A stretch of DNA of 57,500 nucleotides from Choanephora cucurbitarum (lineage: Eukaryota > Mucoromycota > Mucoromycetes > Mucorales > Choanephoraceae). The notes beneath the pieces were generated by a model. That model was not told where the DNA came from. It saw only the letters and a program-made list of their open reading frames with translations, and made no database searches. The stretch lies in NCBI GenBank assembly GCA_025331435.1, contig JAIWNI010000082.1, positions 1 through 57,500 on the forward strand, read 5' to 3'. The translations under genes were made by a program, and so were the position numbers. Shown here piece after piece: positions 46,569 to 57,500 of the stretch. Positions within the stretch are counted from its first letter, which is position 1. Every line of letters begins with the position of its first letter.

Positions 46569-47780
46569 ATGCATCGTAGATCTGCTTCTTGTTCTGATTT
46601 CCCTCTGCCAACACCCACACAACTATTTAACAGTCAGATTACTACTGTCAGTAATCCTTTGCCACCACCACCACCTAATACAACGCAGAGACCAGCTCAT
46701 ACAAACACATTTGTACACAAACTATACAAGTAGGTAACCAAATTGATACAAGCAAACATATTGCTCACAAATATCAGTATGGTAGTAGATAGCTATTATC
46801 AACATTTGATTTCATGGGCTTATGCTGGATCTTCTTTTATTGTCTGTAACATCATGGAATTTTCTCGGGATGTATTACCAAAGCATTTTAAACACAACAA
46901 CTTTAGTAGCTTTGTTAGACAGTTAAACATGTAACTATTTCGTAGCTAGATTCTGCAGATTAAAATATCTTACTGTCTGAATAGGTATGGTTTCCATAAG
47001 GTCAACAAATCACCTAGAGGCCATCGTACATTAGCAGAGAATCAGATCTGGGAGTTCTCTCATCCGAAATTCCTAAGAAACAGACCTGATCTCCTGGACG
47101 ATATCAAACGTAAATCGATGGAGCCTGATGGAGTAAGAAGAGACACAGGCGACCTTCAACATCATGTATCTATGTTACAGAATTCTCAATCTGAAATGAT
47201 TCAGCAAATCCAACACCTTTACGACAATTTCTCTCAGGTTATTAAAGAACTGGAAGTTACCAAACAAAAGCAAGAAAGTCAGTCTCAACTGATGAAATCG
47301 ATGATGAATTATATCATTCGACAAAATGGAGGTAAGAAGTGCAAATTGTTTCATGCTTCTGTTGCTTAACATCAGAATGATTTAGGTCAATTGCCCACTG
47401 AGTTCAGCCAAAGTCTAGACTGTATCCAGGCTGATACCACCAGAACTCAAGAGAAACCACCTTCAATCTTTGTGACATCGCATGAAGCACCCAACACAAA
47501 CAGCAACCTTCTGGACGACATGTTTAGTGTATCTCGACCACCACTTACTGTTCAAACACAGGAACTTCATTGCCATTCAATTCACCATGGTAACTCCTTG
47601 GGTCCTCATGGCAACCAACTGCCTCCCAGTCCTAGTCCAAGTATGCTTGTGTCTGATGATGAACTCGACAATACAAGCTCACTCTATTCAGCCAACTCCC
47701 CTCATACACCACGCCACTCACATCATACAACACACTTCAGCTCATACATGACAACACTTGATCCACTATCTCACCGTTGA
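46569..47780 (+). CDS. Heat-shock-factor-type transcription factor
   Basis: Four exons (46569-46729, 46778-46930, 46985-47331, 47386-47780) give about 351 residues. After a Pro-rich N-terminus ([13 protein letters not shown]), residues about 48-150 are an HSF DNA-binding domain: [50 protein letters not shown] and [21 protein letters not shown] hydrophobic heptad segment follows at about 175-230 ([19 protein letters not shown]) for oligomerisation. The C-terminal 130 residues are Ser/His/Pro-rich and disordered. HSF-type factors bind inverted nGAAn repeats. In fungi the family includes Hsf1, Skn7, Mga2-like and Sfl1 branches. There is no response-regulator domain, so Skn7 is excluded; Hsf1 versus Sfl1-like cannot be decided. 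Confidence 0.93.
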
Positions 47781-50700
47781 GGCACTGAACGATAAAATGA
47801 CTGGGTCATCTTTACTCTATCAAAGGCTTCCTTTTATGTATATGTAATCTTATGTATTATTTATGTATCATTTTTTAATAAGACAGACAATTACTCTGCT
47901 TTCTAAAAACAAAATTACGCATTAAACAACTTATGTATAAAACATTTCATGACATGAACTCTTCTTCTAAAACGGAAGAGGATGAAAGGGCTTTGTTCTA
48001 AAAAAGGAAGTTGTACGTAATTTTCAAACCTTAAAATGTTATTTACTAAACTTAATTCTGAAAATACAGATTAAAAAAAATGCGAAATCATTTTGGTGTG
48101 GGGTGACACCATAGAAATTTCTTCTATTTCCCTTTTTCCATATATGAAGTTTATCTTTTTCTTTTACACTATTGCCAAAAATAGCTTCTGCACCAAGACC
48201 TTGTTCACATGGAAATCGAGATTAATTGGATAAGCAGGCAGTAATTACTATGTTAAAGGAGACACCTAAAGCTGGATTCAAAACCGAAAGCGTAATAGTA
48301 ACATCGACTGCTCCAGGCAGATTCTCTTTTTTTTTTTTTTTTTTGCTTCTTAAACATAGTGTCCAACCATTCTTTCATGGAATTGTAACACTTTAATACC
48401 AAGTAGTTTTTATTGAAAAACTACTTTTTATGCTGACTATCTACAGAGATGCTGGATCGTATTTTGAATGTGCGCATCTAAAGAAAGCTGAGAAGAGATC
48501 ATAAGCAACAAAAAAAATTCATTAGGCTCAGTAACAATACCAATTCACTTTTGCATAATCCGCAACAACATAACCGCATGTTACCTAGACTGAAAAAGCT
48601 GTCCAAACAAAATATCAGTTCAAAATAACTCATAAAGACTTTTACTAAGAGAAACAATTTTTTTTTCTTTTCAATAAAAACTATTGAGGCTTTCAAGAAC
48701 TCTAGAAGACGACTTGTTTTGCCGCAATGGTTAACAATTCACTTTTTGAATGTTATGGCTCAGCTGGAAGAAATCTCTTGCTTTATATTTTATCTACCTG
48801 CATGACGAAATGGCTAACCTGTCTGTTGATGAAGAACTTTAAGGATTGGTATTCTTGTCTTTATTTTCGAATGCTTCCAACTCCAATCTATCCGGATAAT
48901 GCTCTGTAGGTGTTTTCCATAAGAACACTAAGACAGTCCATAAACTTCTTTGATCCAGTACACCTTGGTCTCCGGTGCAATGTTTAATATAGACAAAAGT
49001 GAAATTCTCATAAAAACAAACGATATGACACAAATGCCTTTACGCTATCTATACAGCTTGGATCTCACATGTATCACTATGGAGAATCTTGGTGAGCTAA
49101 TATCTTACTTATAGACCGAAAGCGTATATGACTCGCTCCAAGAAACAAAAAGTTCCTATCAGATCATCGCCTGAAACTGATGCCGATAAAAGGGCATACT
49201 ATGGCACGAGAAACTTTTATCATCTTGAGATTTATCTCTTGCTTTTTTTCTATAGAATGAATGGCGAAATCAAAAGACCAAATTAGGTTCAACCTGCAGC
49301 TTACTTTTCACTGTTTTTAAGGCTTATGTGCTAACAGAAATCAAACAACTCTTTGACTCTTTTGACGCATGTTGTGCCAAAATACTTTTGTACACCAGTG
49401 CGGTGTTAAAATCTCTCGCCGGATTGGAGTAACTGATGAAGCAATGTGTTTATAATGGCTCCTGTCTTACAGACAAACAGCATCACTCAAGAATCAATGC
49501 TATAGATTTTGGCGCAAATGAGATGATGATACTACTGACTTGCAGCTCCCGTTGTGATACATAACCCCTTACAGACTTTCATACGAGTTTGATATGACTT
49601 ATTAATTGCCTGTGCCTACTTAATCTACTAGATTTAATTTGAACGAGTGATATGTTCTTTCCAGATGATCTATTCAATTCTTCTACTTCTGAGCATTAAA
49701 AACAATTGAATTACAAGGCATTTTCCTTAAATCATTAACAAATATGTTTCCTAAAATACCTATCTTCGATGCTTAGGTCCTCACTCCAGTCGCTTAGACT
49801 AAACAGTAGGCACCCTAATTGGTGATATACCGGCATTGTTGATAGACTCACCCCGTTTTTCTTTCATTTATTTACCATTGATCATTTGAAAATAGGCTCA
49901 AAAGCTTTTGGAAATCCTCCATTTTTGACTCTCCATAACAAAAGTTAATGGTGTCGTTTTCCTGCACCCTCTTAGCTTCTGCTTTAGAGTCAAATAGTGA
50001 GTGACTCAGTCGAACCCTTCTTATGGGAAACCATATCTTACTACTGGAAAATGACTAATTGTTCTGAACAAAGTTTCTTTCTTGACTAATTCCACATGTG
50101 CAATTTGGTATCAAAATCTAACACACATGTTGAATGGAAACACGAAGTTCTTCGATCCCTACTGAAAACTTTTTTATATGAGGTGTTGAACTCCATTGAG
50201 ATCAACTTAATTTAGTTGCCAGCATAGTCGACAATGCATTCAAAATCTTTTAGCTTACTTCCTTTCAATTATCCAATAAGTTATCAATGAAGATTATGTT
50301 CTTTGATAAGCAAATACTATCGATTTTTCTGAAATAGTCTGATACTATCGAACTTTATGATGCTACCAAGTTAAAGAAGCTAATAAGTATCAGCTTGTCA
50401 CTCCCTTATGAGTTTTATCAGTAATATCAAATAAAATGATCGACATCTGGTCTATCTTTTTGTTCTATTTAGCATGATTATAAACAGCTATCAAGAACTC
50501 TGTTTCGTTTAAGCAATCCATCATCAACTGTATTCAAAAGGGTGCAAGTTAGACTCAGTTTTCTTTTGACTGTAAGTCATTGTGTTCCATTTAAAAAGAA
50601 ACCAATTAGCGACAAGCTGATTCAAGCTCTTTATCTCTAAAGTTCAAAAGGACGTTTGGTTAGTTATATGAAGTATTATAAGAAAATACCAACATTATGT

Positions 50701-50904
50701 TACTAATTTTAAACATGAATCAAAAAGATAGTGTTAAGACAAATCACGACCTCTGCTCAATTTCTTGATCGAGAGCATTTTCTCTAACATTATTTCTATC
50801 TATTTATTTTTAGTAAGGAGGTAGTTGAATTAAATAAAAGTCTTGGCATAAAATAACTGATTGAGAGCCGTCAACGTAAAGTTGATTTGTCATGCAGTGT
50901 AACC
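47781..50904. other. 3.1-kb gene desert
   Basis: AT-rich with only short chance ORFs and a T18-20 tract at about 48328-48345. No splice-consistent exons, tRNA or transposon ends were recognised. The right end contains the 3' flank of the F-box gene. Confidence 0.4.
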
Positions 50905-52872
50905 TCAGAACGGGTTCTTTTCTTCTATTTCTGTACATATATCACATTTATGTTTTTCCAGAAATAAAAACTGATTGATTCTAGGATATGCATTGGCTCC
51001 AATCACAAGCGTAGTGTGATACTTGGTATGATGAACTTTGGGTATTTTAGAAAAACATCGATGACGACTATCAAACACAAAATAGTCTGAATGTGGTTGA
51101 CCTTCACGAGTGATATTGTACAGGTATTTGTGTTGTGTCTTAATCTCTATCTCTCGTAGTTGGCTGCTTGCACTGAAATCAAACTTGAGGGAACAGAGAG
51201 AAAGTGGATCTTCAGGAGGACGAGTGGAGAGGAAGCTATCAGGACCTAGCTTGAAATAGAATGTCTCTAGTTGATGACATTGGGAGAGAACAATTTCAAG
51301 CAGCTGATTAACAAGACTAGCTTCAGTAATATCAAGAACAGAACATTCCTTGATTTCAAGATGTTTGAGTTGAATAGGTCCTAGCTGATTTGAAGTATAG
51401 GCTTCGTGAGGGGAAGAAGATATATGGAACAAGGATGAAGAGAGATGATAAGCATCATAAGCACGATTTACAATCAAAGTTGGTAATACAATCCGTTCTA
51501 CTTGAGGTGCATAACGCGCCAGATTAAAAAGAATGCTGATATTGACTGTGACAGGTGATTCAATCTCAATCTGTCTCAATTGAGTCAGCTCCTTCAAGAC
51601 AGCCAAATGTTGTGCGGATGTATGTGTGGCCCATGGATAGACGCCTTCTTCATTTAACACTAGTCGAAGAGAACGAATGCATTGACTCTGGTTGGATCTC
51701 GCCAACGCCATCAATTGGTTTTCTAATAAAAGATCATCATGACGTGTATAGAGCGCAAGCGATTCAAGTCGAATATGGTGTTCATCCAAGCAAGCAACAA
51801 TGGCGTCTGAGAAAGAACAAAACATAACATCATAAGACAAAAGTCCCTGAGAACGAGACAGAACAGACACAATAGAGGATTCCAGTTGAGCAGTATCCTG
51901 CTCATTAAGGACCATTGAGTGCAAATTATTATAGACAAGTGTGAGATGGGCAATATTGCTATATTTGTAGCGAAGATACTCTAGCCAAGCATAAGCCATC
52001 ATTTGATTTTGCATGAAACGTGGCCCATGTGACAGGGACGACCTAAAACAGGAAGACTTTATCTCTTTGACTTGTGTCACAGTATTTTTGATATAGTTTG
52101 ATATGTCAGAGTAAGTCTCTTGAATCTCTTGTGTGGGGTGTGTTCTGGTGTTAACAAGGTGTCGCTTAAATTTGATATTGTTCAATGTTAGTGATTCAAG
52201 TGAAGGTGCATATGCATGAATATTCTCTATGTCGTCTATGGTGAGGTGAAGGTGATGCAAATCAAGTTCACGCAAATGAGGCACATTCTTTAGGCCATCA
52301 ATCAATGACTGTTTCCGATGAATTAAGATGGGTCCCCAATAAGGGTGATGGTAAGGTGCAGATAAAGAATGATAATTGAGTGTTATATGGGTCAATTGAG
52401 GTTGTTTAAGCGAAGAGGCTAAGAGGGCAATGGTGAAAGGAAAAAAGCAGACATTGTGTTCCTCAATAAAACGCAAATGCTGCCAAGTCTGTACCTGGCT
52501 CTGAAAATAGGCTTGATCAAGGTCTTTGTTCATTTTGGAGAATTCATAGCCAAACTGCTCATCCTGCATAAAGCGTAATTTTCGAACAAATGGAAAAAGC
52601 TTCGGTAGTTGGACAAACGTACTGGAGGCTATTTCGCATTCTATCAGTTCGAGTTCCTGTACCTGGTTTGAGAATTCTTGGTGTGTCTGAAAGAATAAGA
52701 ATGCTTGTTTGAACTTGGCAGCATTGTCAATGATAATGATTGTTTTATAAATAAGTTTGTTTTCATTTAACCAATGACGCCATTGTTTCGACACTAGACT
52801 GCACTGGATTTTATCTTGAATAGTAAACAGCTCGAATATAGGAAACAATATCTCGGGTGGTAGTTTATGCAT
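50905..52872 (-). CDS. F-box protein with leucine-rich C-terminal region
   Basis: Single exon, about 655 residues, starting at the ATG for MHKLPPEILFPIFEL. An upstream in-frame ATG at 52971 would add 33 residues but precedes the F-box awkwardly; the shorter start is preferred. Residues 1-45 are the F-box (LPPEILFPIFELF, then CSLVSKQWRHWL), which binds Skp1 in an SCF ubiquitin ligase. The rest shows irregular leucine-rich repeats (HLRELDLHHLHLTIDDI, ESLTLNNIKFKRH, LKHLEIKECSVLDITE), which would bind a substrate. The substrate is unknown. Mucoralean genomes carry many such F-box/LRR proteins. It is divergent from the OB-CCCH-methyltransferase gene, 172 bp between starts. Confidence 0.9.
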   Translation of the reverse strand: MHKLPPEILFPIFELFTIQDKIQCSLVSKQWRHWLNENKLIYKTIIIIDNAAKFKQAFLFFQTHQEFSNQVQELELIECEIASSTFVQLPKLFPFVRKLRFMQDEQFGYEFSKMNKDLDQAYFQSQVQTWQHLRFIEEHNVCFFPFTIALLASSLKQPQLTHITLNYHSLSAPYHHPYWGPILIHRKQSLIDGLKNVPHLRELDLHHLHLTIDDIENIHAYAPSLESLTLNNIKFKRHLVNTRTHPTQEIQETYSDISNYIKNTVTQVKEIKSSCFRSSLSHGPRFMQNQMMAYAWLEYLRYKYSNIAHLTLVYNNLHSMVLNEQDTAQLESSIVSVLSRSQGLLSYDVMFCSFSDAIVACLDEHHIRLESLALYTRHDDLLLENQLMALARSNQSQCIRSLRLVLNEEGVYPWATHTSAQHLAVLKELTQLRQIEIESPVTVNISILFNLARYAPQVERIVLPTLIVNRAYDAYHLSSSLFHISSSPHEAYTSNQLGPIQLKHLEIKECSVLDITEASLVNQLLEIVLSQCHQLETFYFKLGPDSFLSTRPPEDPLSLCSLKFDFSASSQLREIEIKTQHKYLYNITREGQPHSDYFVFDSRHRCFSKIPKVHHTKYHTTLVIGANAYPRINQFLFLEKHKCDICTEIEEKNPF

Positions 52873-53044
52873 GATAGATACACACTCTTTTTCCAAGTAG
52901 GAAGAAATAAAAAATAAAAAGAGAGAAAAACGCACTGAAATATTCAGCTGAAGAGTTATTTGGGTGTACACGTGTGTTTGTGTGTGTGTGAAACTACAGC
53001 TCGGATAAGCTGTGATAACAAAGTTTTCGTTTTAATTTTTTCTT
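52873..53044. promoter_or_regulatory. Short bidirectional promoter
   Basis: 172 bp between opposite starts, containing a TG-rich run (52972-52990). Confidence 0.5.
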
Positions 53045-54428
53045 ATGATTTCAATTACCCACACAATAAACGGACAGATCCGTCATCGAAGAAAGCTCAC
53101 AAAACTCATCTTTTTTGTCGATATTCAGGATTCAACAGGGCTTAAGTCACAGGTCTTTTTTAGGAAAGACGACAACAGTTTAGACGATCAACAGTTTCAA
53201 GAAGCATTTCGGTCTTGTAAGCCAGGACAAACAGTTGAGATTCAAGTAGGCTTACCTCTTGATCCTTCAGAACGAGTCGGCAAATCTTTTCCTGTCTGGC
53301 AAAGTGATTGTCCTGTTCAAGTCATCGAGCCTTATACAGCTAGACAAGCCTTCATTCAAGATCGTGCACTTGGATCAACTGATATTTTGACAGATATCCG
53401 TTTGACTGATGGCACTCGGAAACACAAAAGTCAACTTGTCTGCAAATATTGGATCAACAAGAACAAATGTATTCAGGGAGACAACTGTCTATTTCAGCAT
53501 CCTACAGGGGATGCATTTGATACCTCAAGGTCTCTTTGGCTTGATCAGGTATGTCTATTCATATATCATTGTAAAAAAAAATTAAGGGTTAGCAAACCTT
53601 TCTAAAGCTCATAATCTGGTTATGAAAACCTGTTAGAGATGGAGGGTTTAACCTTTAGAAGACCCTTAAAACCTTCACTTTTTTTACACTGTATAGCTGG
53701 TTATAGAGAACTGAATGAGCGACTTTATTTAGAAATTCCAAAGCCGAAAGGAAATCAACCATGATCCTAATGATCCACACAAAGACAAGAAGCCTCATAG
53801 TGTGCGTGCAATCGTATTTGCAGATTGGATCCAAAAGACTTTTGGTAACCTTATAGGCCAAGGCATTGTGCTAGATGTTGCAGGAGGTAAAGGCGAGCTA
53901 GCCATGTTTCTCAGTCGAGGATTTGGTATTCCTTCTGTTGTGGTTGAGCCTAATGAACGTAATCGGCCTAGTTATTGGTATACACGTCTGCGGAGACTAC
54001 TTTATCGTTTTGAGATAGGTGACTTAGATCAGCCTGATTGGAAAAGAAAGGATATACAGATAGACATGAATCAATGGCCTTACTCAACCACGCCTGATTA
54101 TCTGCATACATTTCTAGACAGTCAATTTTTAAGCGAACATACTGAGTTGCTTTCTAAAGTTTCTCTCTTTGTTGGTCTTCATGCAGATCAGGCTACAGTA
54201 CCAATCGTAGAAGCCGCATTAGAGGCAGGAAAGGCATTTGCTGTTGTGCCTTGTTGCGTCTTTAGTCATGAAAATAGAGAAAGGCGACTTCAATCAGGTC
54301 AGTTGGTAACCACGACAGAACAGCAAATTCAATATATATGCGAGCTAAAGGAACCTGGAGAGATCAAGACTGCCTATCTTGATTTTGAGGGTAAAAATGT
54401 AGTAGTTTATTGGTTACCCTCTCAATAA
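53045..54428 (+). CDS. OB-fold / CCCH zinc finger / methyltransferase fusion
   Basis: Two exons (53045-53548, 53733-54428; phase 0) give about 399 residues. Residues 1-95 look like an OB fold of the anticodon-binding type (NGQIRHRRKLTKLIFFVDIQ, then LKSQVFFRKD). A CCCH zinc finger follows at about 137-156 (CKYWINKNKCIQGDNCLFQH). The second exon is a Rossmann-like methyltransferase domain: GIVLDVAGGKGELAMFLSRG is motif I for S-adenosylmethionine, VVVEPNERNRP follows, then LFVGLHADQATVPIVEAAL and FAVVPCCVFSHE. The parts suggest modification of an RNA, perhaps tRNA or rRNA. I do not recognise a named orthologue. The intron (184 bp) is longer than its neighbours and might hide a small exon. The stop lies 6 bp from the stop of the next gene. 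Confidence 0.85.
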
Positions 54429-54434
54429 AATAAA

Positions 54435-55303
54435 CTAAAGTTGGTTAGACTCATATACCCATCCTTCAACGGCCTGCATCAATGCTTGACGGATATCTAA
54501 CAGATGCTGTTTGTTCCTGCCAGAAACAGTGACAATCAAATGCTTATTCCATACAGGGTAACTACCTATCTTAATTCCCAGGGGATCTGCCATTTCTGTT
54601 TGAAAGCGATCAAGGATATCAGCAACTGTAGCTTCAGGCTTATTAGTAGCAATTTGATATCGATAAAATTGAGATGAAGATGGCAATGACGACCTGAGCA
54701 AATCCACCAATAGTTCAAACAACCGAGGTATACCGGGTAATATGTATACATTTTTGACCATTACTATAGGTATTTTTGCAACTCTAATCAAACGTGCTGG
54801 ATAAGGAAATGTAGCCATTGCCGCATGATATTTAGTTAATTTCTGGCCTCTCTTTTCTGCCTGAAGCTTAATATAGTCATAGGTGTCTTGGTCTAATCGC
54901 ATCTCAAGTCCAAAAGCATATGCGACGGAAGCAAATGTGATATCATCGTGAGTTGGACCTAGTTATCAGATAAAAAGTAATGCAAACAGTAAAGAAAAAG
55001 ACAATTAATGCTACATCGTTGCTGTTGCATAGAACCACACAAACCTATACCACCGCTAGTAAACACAATGTCATAAGCTGAAGCTAGTTCTCTTATAGAC
55101 TGAGCAATAGCCTGTTGGTCATCGCCAACAACTTGAATCGTCTTAAGTTCAATTCCTAGCTGAAACAGCGTTTTGGCTTGCGAACTGTCAACCATAGATT
55201 CGAAACGATGATTTGTCTACTTACCTAAATAGTGTGAGTTAGTGTCCTGGGTCTTTCCAGAGAGTATCTCGTCTCCTATCACACAACATGCTGCAGTAGT
55301 CAT
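54435..55303 (-). CDS. Molybdopterin-binding (MoaB/Mog, CinA/FLAD1-N-like) protein
   Basis: Three exons (55225-55303, 55045-55176, 54435-54958) give about 244 residues. It begins TTAACCVIGDEILSGKTQDT, the start of the MoCF_biosynth fold. IVFTSGGIGPTHDDIT follows, the conserved loop that binds molybdopterin or a nucleotide in MoaB/Mog, CinA and the N-terminal domain of FLAD1. The C-terminal part (IPIVMVKNVYILPGIPRLFE and a 70-residue extension) is as in CinA/FLAD1-type stand-alone proteins of fungi. The likely role is hydrolysis of FAD or a related dinucleotide; a molybdenum cofactor role is possible. The acceptor of intron 1 (TTCGCAAG, 55177-55178) was chosen to keep HYLAKTLFQLGI in frame. 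Confidence 0.87.
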
Positions 55304-55435
55304 CAAGAATAATAATAAAAATATATGTCTCTAAAGGAGAAAAAAAAAGAAAAGTGACACAAATACTCGTTAACACTTGACGTCAGACTCTTGCTTTCTT
55401 CTGTTCATTTCATTTTTTTTTTGGTTTTATTCACA
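55304..55435. promoter_or_regulatory. Bidirectional promoter
   Basis: 132 bp between the divergent starts of the MoCF-domain gene and the DUF4112 gene, with A-rich and T-rich tracts and a TGACGTCA motif (55378-55385) that matches the CRE/ATF bZIP site. Confidence 0.6.
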
Positions 55436-56041
55436 ATGAGCAACTACTTATGGTCAAAGAAAGTAGTCGAGCCCGAAGTTCAATTACCAGAAAGAGATGC
55501 CCGAGTACTAGAAAAGTACACTGCTAGAATGAAACGATTTGACGAGATGGTCAAGATCTGTTGTTGCTGGATAGGTTATGATATTCTCTTAGGTAATAAT
55601 TTGCAAGAATTAAACTTTATCTATTCTATTCACAGAGTTCTGTTAGAGTTCATTCCTGTAGTCGGCAAAGTTATCTCGCTTATGTATGCCTTGTCTATGT
55701 ATCGACTTGCTTGTCAATGTGAACTACCGAGACCGATCAAGAGACGTATGCTTTATCATATTAGCATTGACTTTCTAGTTAGTATAATGATACTACCTAT
55801 TGGGGTTTTATTAAAGATGTTTTAGCTAGGTTTAATCCCCATTCTTGGTATTTTATTGGATATGCTTTACCGGGCACATAGTAAAAACGCTCGCATCCTT
55901 CGTCGCTTCTTGTATGAAAGAGCAAGAAAAGGTACAAATGAAGCCGGAAATATTGCGCTACAGGCAGAAGCTGAAGAAGATCTTTCCGGGCCTTCTAACA
56001 CCATGCTAAGAAGAGATCGACAAGCCAACAAACCTAAATAA
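55436..56041 (+). CDS. DUF4112 small membrane protein
   Basis: Three exons (55436-55592, 55647-55777, 55826-56041) give about 167 residues. Introns were placed by phase and by the family pattern: GYDILLEFIPVVGKVISLMY and, after the second intron, LGLIPILGILLDMLYRAHSK. The two hydrophobic segments with Pro-Gly kinks and the conserved NARILRRFL after them are typical of DUF4112 (PF13430). The C-terminus is polar. DUF4112 proteins occur in bacteria and fungi and have no assigned biochemical function; some fungal members are linked to membranes. An unspliced reading would end at TAG 55823 and lose the second hydrophobic segment. Confidence 0.85.
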
Positions 56042-57500
56042 ATCAGATTTTCATGCTAAATGCAAGTTCTCATTGGTGCTGTGTTTAAATAATATAATTC
56101 TTTTTTGTATATTGAAGCCGTAGAGTACCTAGTTTCAAGTCTTTGAGGAGAGGAAGACAAAAAACGTATGATGCTCACATTTTCTCCTTTTTCACTGTGG
56201 CAATTGATCCTCATCGATGTACGGTTCCCCTGTTTAAATCATCGTAATTTTCAGCTACATTTGCATCCCTAATTGATTGATTCTGTTTACAGTATAGAAA
56301 CAAATGTTCTTCTGATTATCTCTTATTTCAATGCTCAGTGCTTACTTTATCTGCTTGGATCCTAAACCAATCAATCAAAATCCCCTCCACACCCCATCTG
56401 TAGGGTAATCATATCCATAAATATTAACGTACTTGTGTTCTTGATTTTGCTGATTGACCAGAAATAGTCATCTGATTTTTGTTGTTATAGAATGAGACTA
56501 TAGCATCCTGTACCTAATCAAATCTGACTTGTAACTCTGTAGTTATACTGATGTATAAAGTAACACGAACGTCCATGTATAGACAATTGTGAAATATATT
56601 AGTATAGCGACCCCTGTGTATTATGAAAACCTTCTTCTACTCTTGAAGTTTAATAAAGCTATACAAAAGGCTCAAAAAGCACTTACAGATAGTCTTTATT
56701 ATTACAATCACACAGGATACAACATTTGTTCAACATTTCGATGACCATAAGCTAATCTCCTCTCAAAATGGTATGTCTAACCTTTACTTTAAAAAACATC
56801 AGAGTTGTTTCAAAGCATGAGGTCTACTTGCTAGGTGTAGTTGACTATAACATGTAGAAAGCTTCGATCAAGCACTTCATTTATAGATTAGAAACAAGAT
56901 AAATTAAACGATGATCAAAAAGAAGGGTCACGAAGGTTCCAGTGTATATAGCTAAAAAATCACAGCCAGAGATAATTTCTTACTTATGATGTCTCCAATG
57001 TGCAATTCGACAGTGATAAAAGAGGCATCAGACTAAAGAGCAAATCTTTCTTGCTGTTTCTGAAGGTTTGTGTCTCCTTCCAATTGATCAAATCAGTAGA
57101 ACTAATGCTCTTATTATAGCCATGTTTCATGAAGCCTCAGTTACACGGAAAGTGTTCACCTCACTCTCGGATTCAATCGTACCAAATTTTTATCAATGCT
57201 TAAAAATAATGATGATAACATCTCATCTAACAGGGCGCAAGTAAAGTTTCAGAGAACCATAAGAAGGCAAGAATAATATCTGTAAGAACAATACTTGATT
57301 AAAAAGTCCTATCTAATAATAATTGCCCTTTGGCCAAAACATCGATCAAGTCTAATAGTTTTTGTATTCTAATAGAAAGCGCAATGTTACCATGTATGAT
57401 TATCTTTTTATTTCTAAGCGTTAAAACTGTTAGGAAAATCCTTTTCCTAAACACAAGATTTGCAGGTTGCTGTATCTAGAAACTGTTTATTTTGAATCCT
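56042..57500. other. Intergenic, nothing recognised
   Basis: About 1.46 kb, AT-rich, with no ORF over 60 codons and no splice-consistent exons. No RNA gene or transposon end was recognised. Confidence 0.45.

Noticed and set aside
52873..52971. Longer F-box protein start with a hydrophobic N-terminus
   Set aside because: The 33 extra residues are unlike the family and the F-box begins right after the internal Met.
1..57500. tRNA, rRNA, CRISPR arrays or bacterial-type operons
   Set aside because: No cloverleaf-like gene, rRNA segment or spaced direct-repeat array was noticed, and the gene structure is eukaryotic.

Overview
The window looks like nuclear DNA of an early-diverging filamentous fungus, most likely Mucoromycota (Mucorales). 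It is AT-rich. Genes are split by many short introns (mostly 45-80 bp) with GTAAGT-like donors and TAG/CAG acceptors. The gene set is eukaryotic: SUMO protease, MOZART1, autophagy Atg16, TRAPP subunit, heat-shock-factor DNA-binding domain. I built exon models by hand, checking splice phase and family similarity. No database search was possible.

Layout. 1-1341: a complete Tc1-type transposon with perfect 42-bp terminal inverted repeats and an intact transposase. About 1.98-4.3 kb: decayed coding sequence. 4.66-16.4 kb: a dense block of housekeeping genes: Ulp2-type SUMO protease, MZT1 and PNKP (same strand, 70 bp apart), an RG-rich caprin-like protein, a Golgi-type glycosyltransferase, a GRAM/VASt sterol-transfer protein of the Lam/Aster group, and an STK16/Env7 kinase. 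16.96-32.1 kb: a cluster of mobile elements: a broken Helitron, a nearly intact Tnp2/KDZ-like transposase with a divergent accessory gene, and a LINE relic. 34.7-46.1 kb: a UDP-glycosyltransferase, Atg16 with a seven-blade WD40 domain, a Trs65-like TRAPPII subunit and a Dug3 glutathione-degradation amidase, separated by gene-poor stretches. 46.6-47.8 kb: an HSF-type transcription factor. After a 3-kb desert come an F-box protein, an OB-fold/CCCH/methyltransferase fusion, a molybdopterin-binding-domain protein and a DUF4112 membrane protein (50.9-56.0 kb). The last 1.4 kb appears empty.

The host genes do not form one pathway. They cover DNA end repair, SUMO turnover, microtubule nucleation, lipid transfer, vesicle traffic, autophagy and glutathione turnover. 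The most interesting items are the two-gene Tnp2-like transposon, the Helitron whose in-frame stops all fall at glutamine positions (CpA to TpA, RIP-like), animal-type Atg16 architecture in a fungus, the OB-CCCH-methyltransferase fusion, and a clear GC-AG intron.
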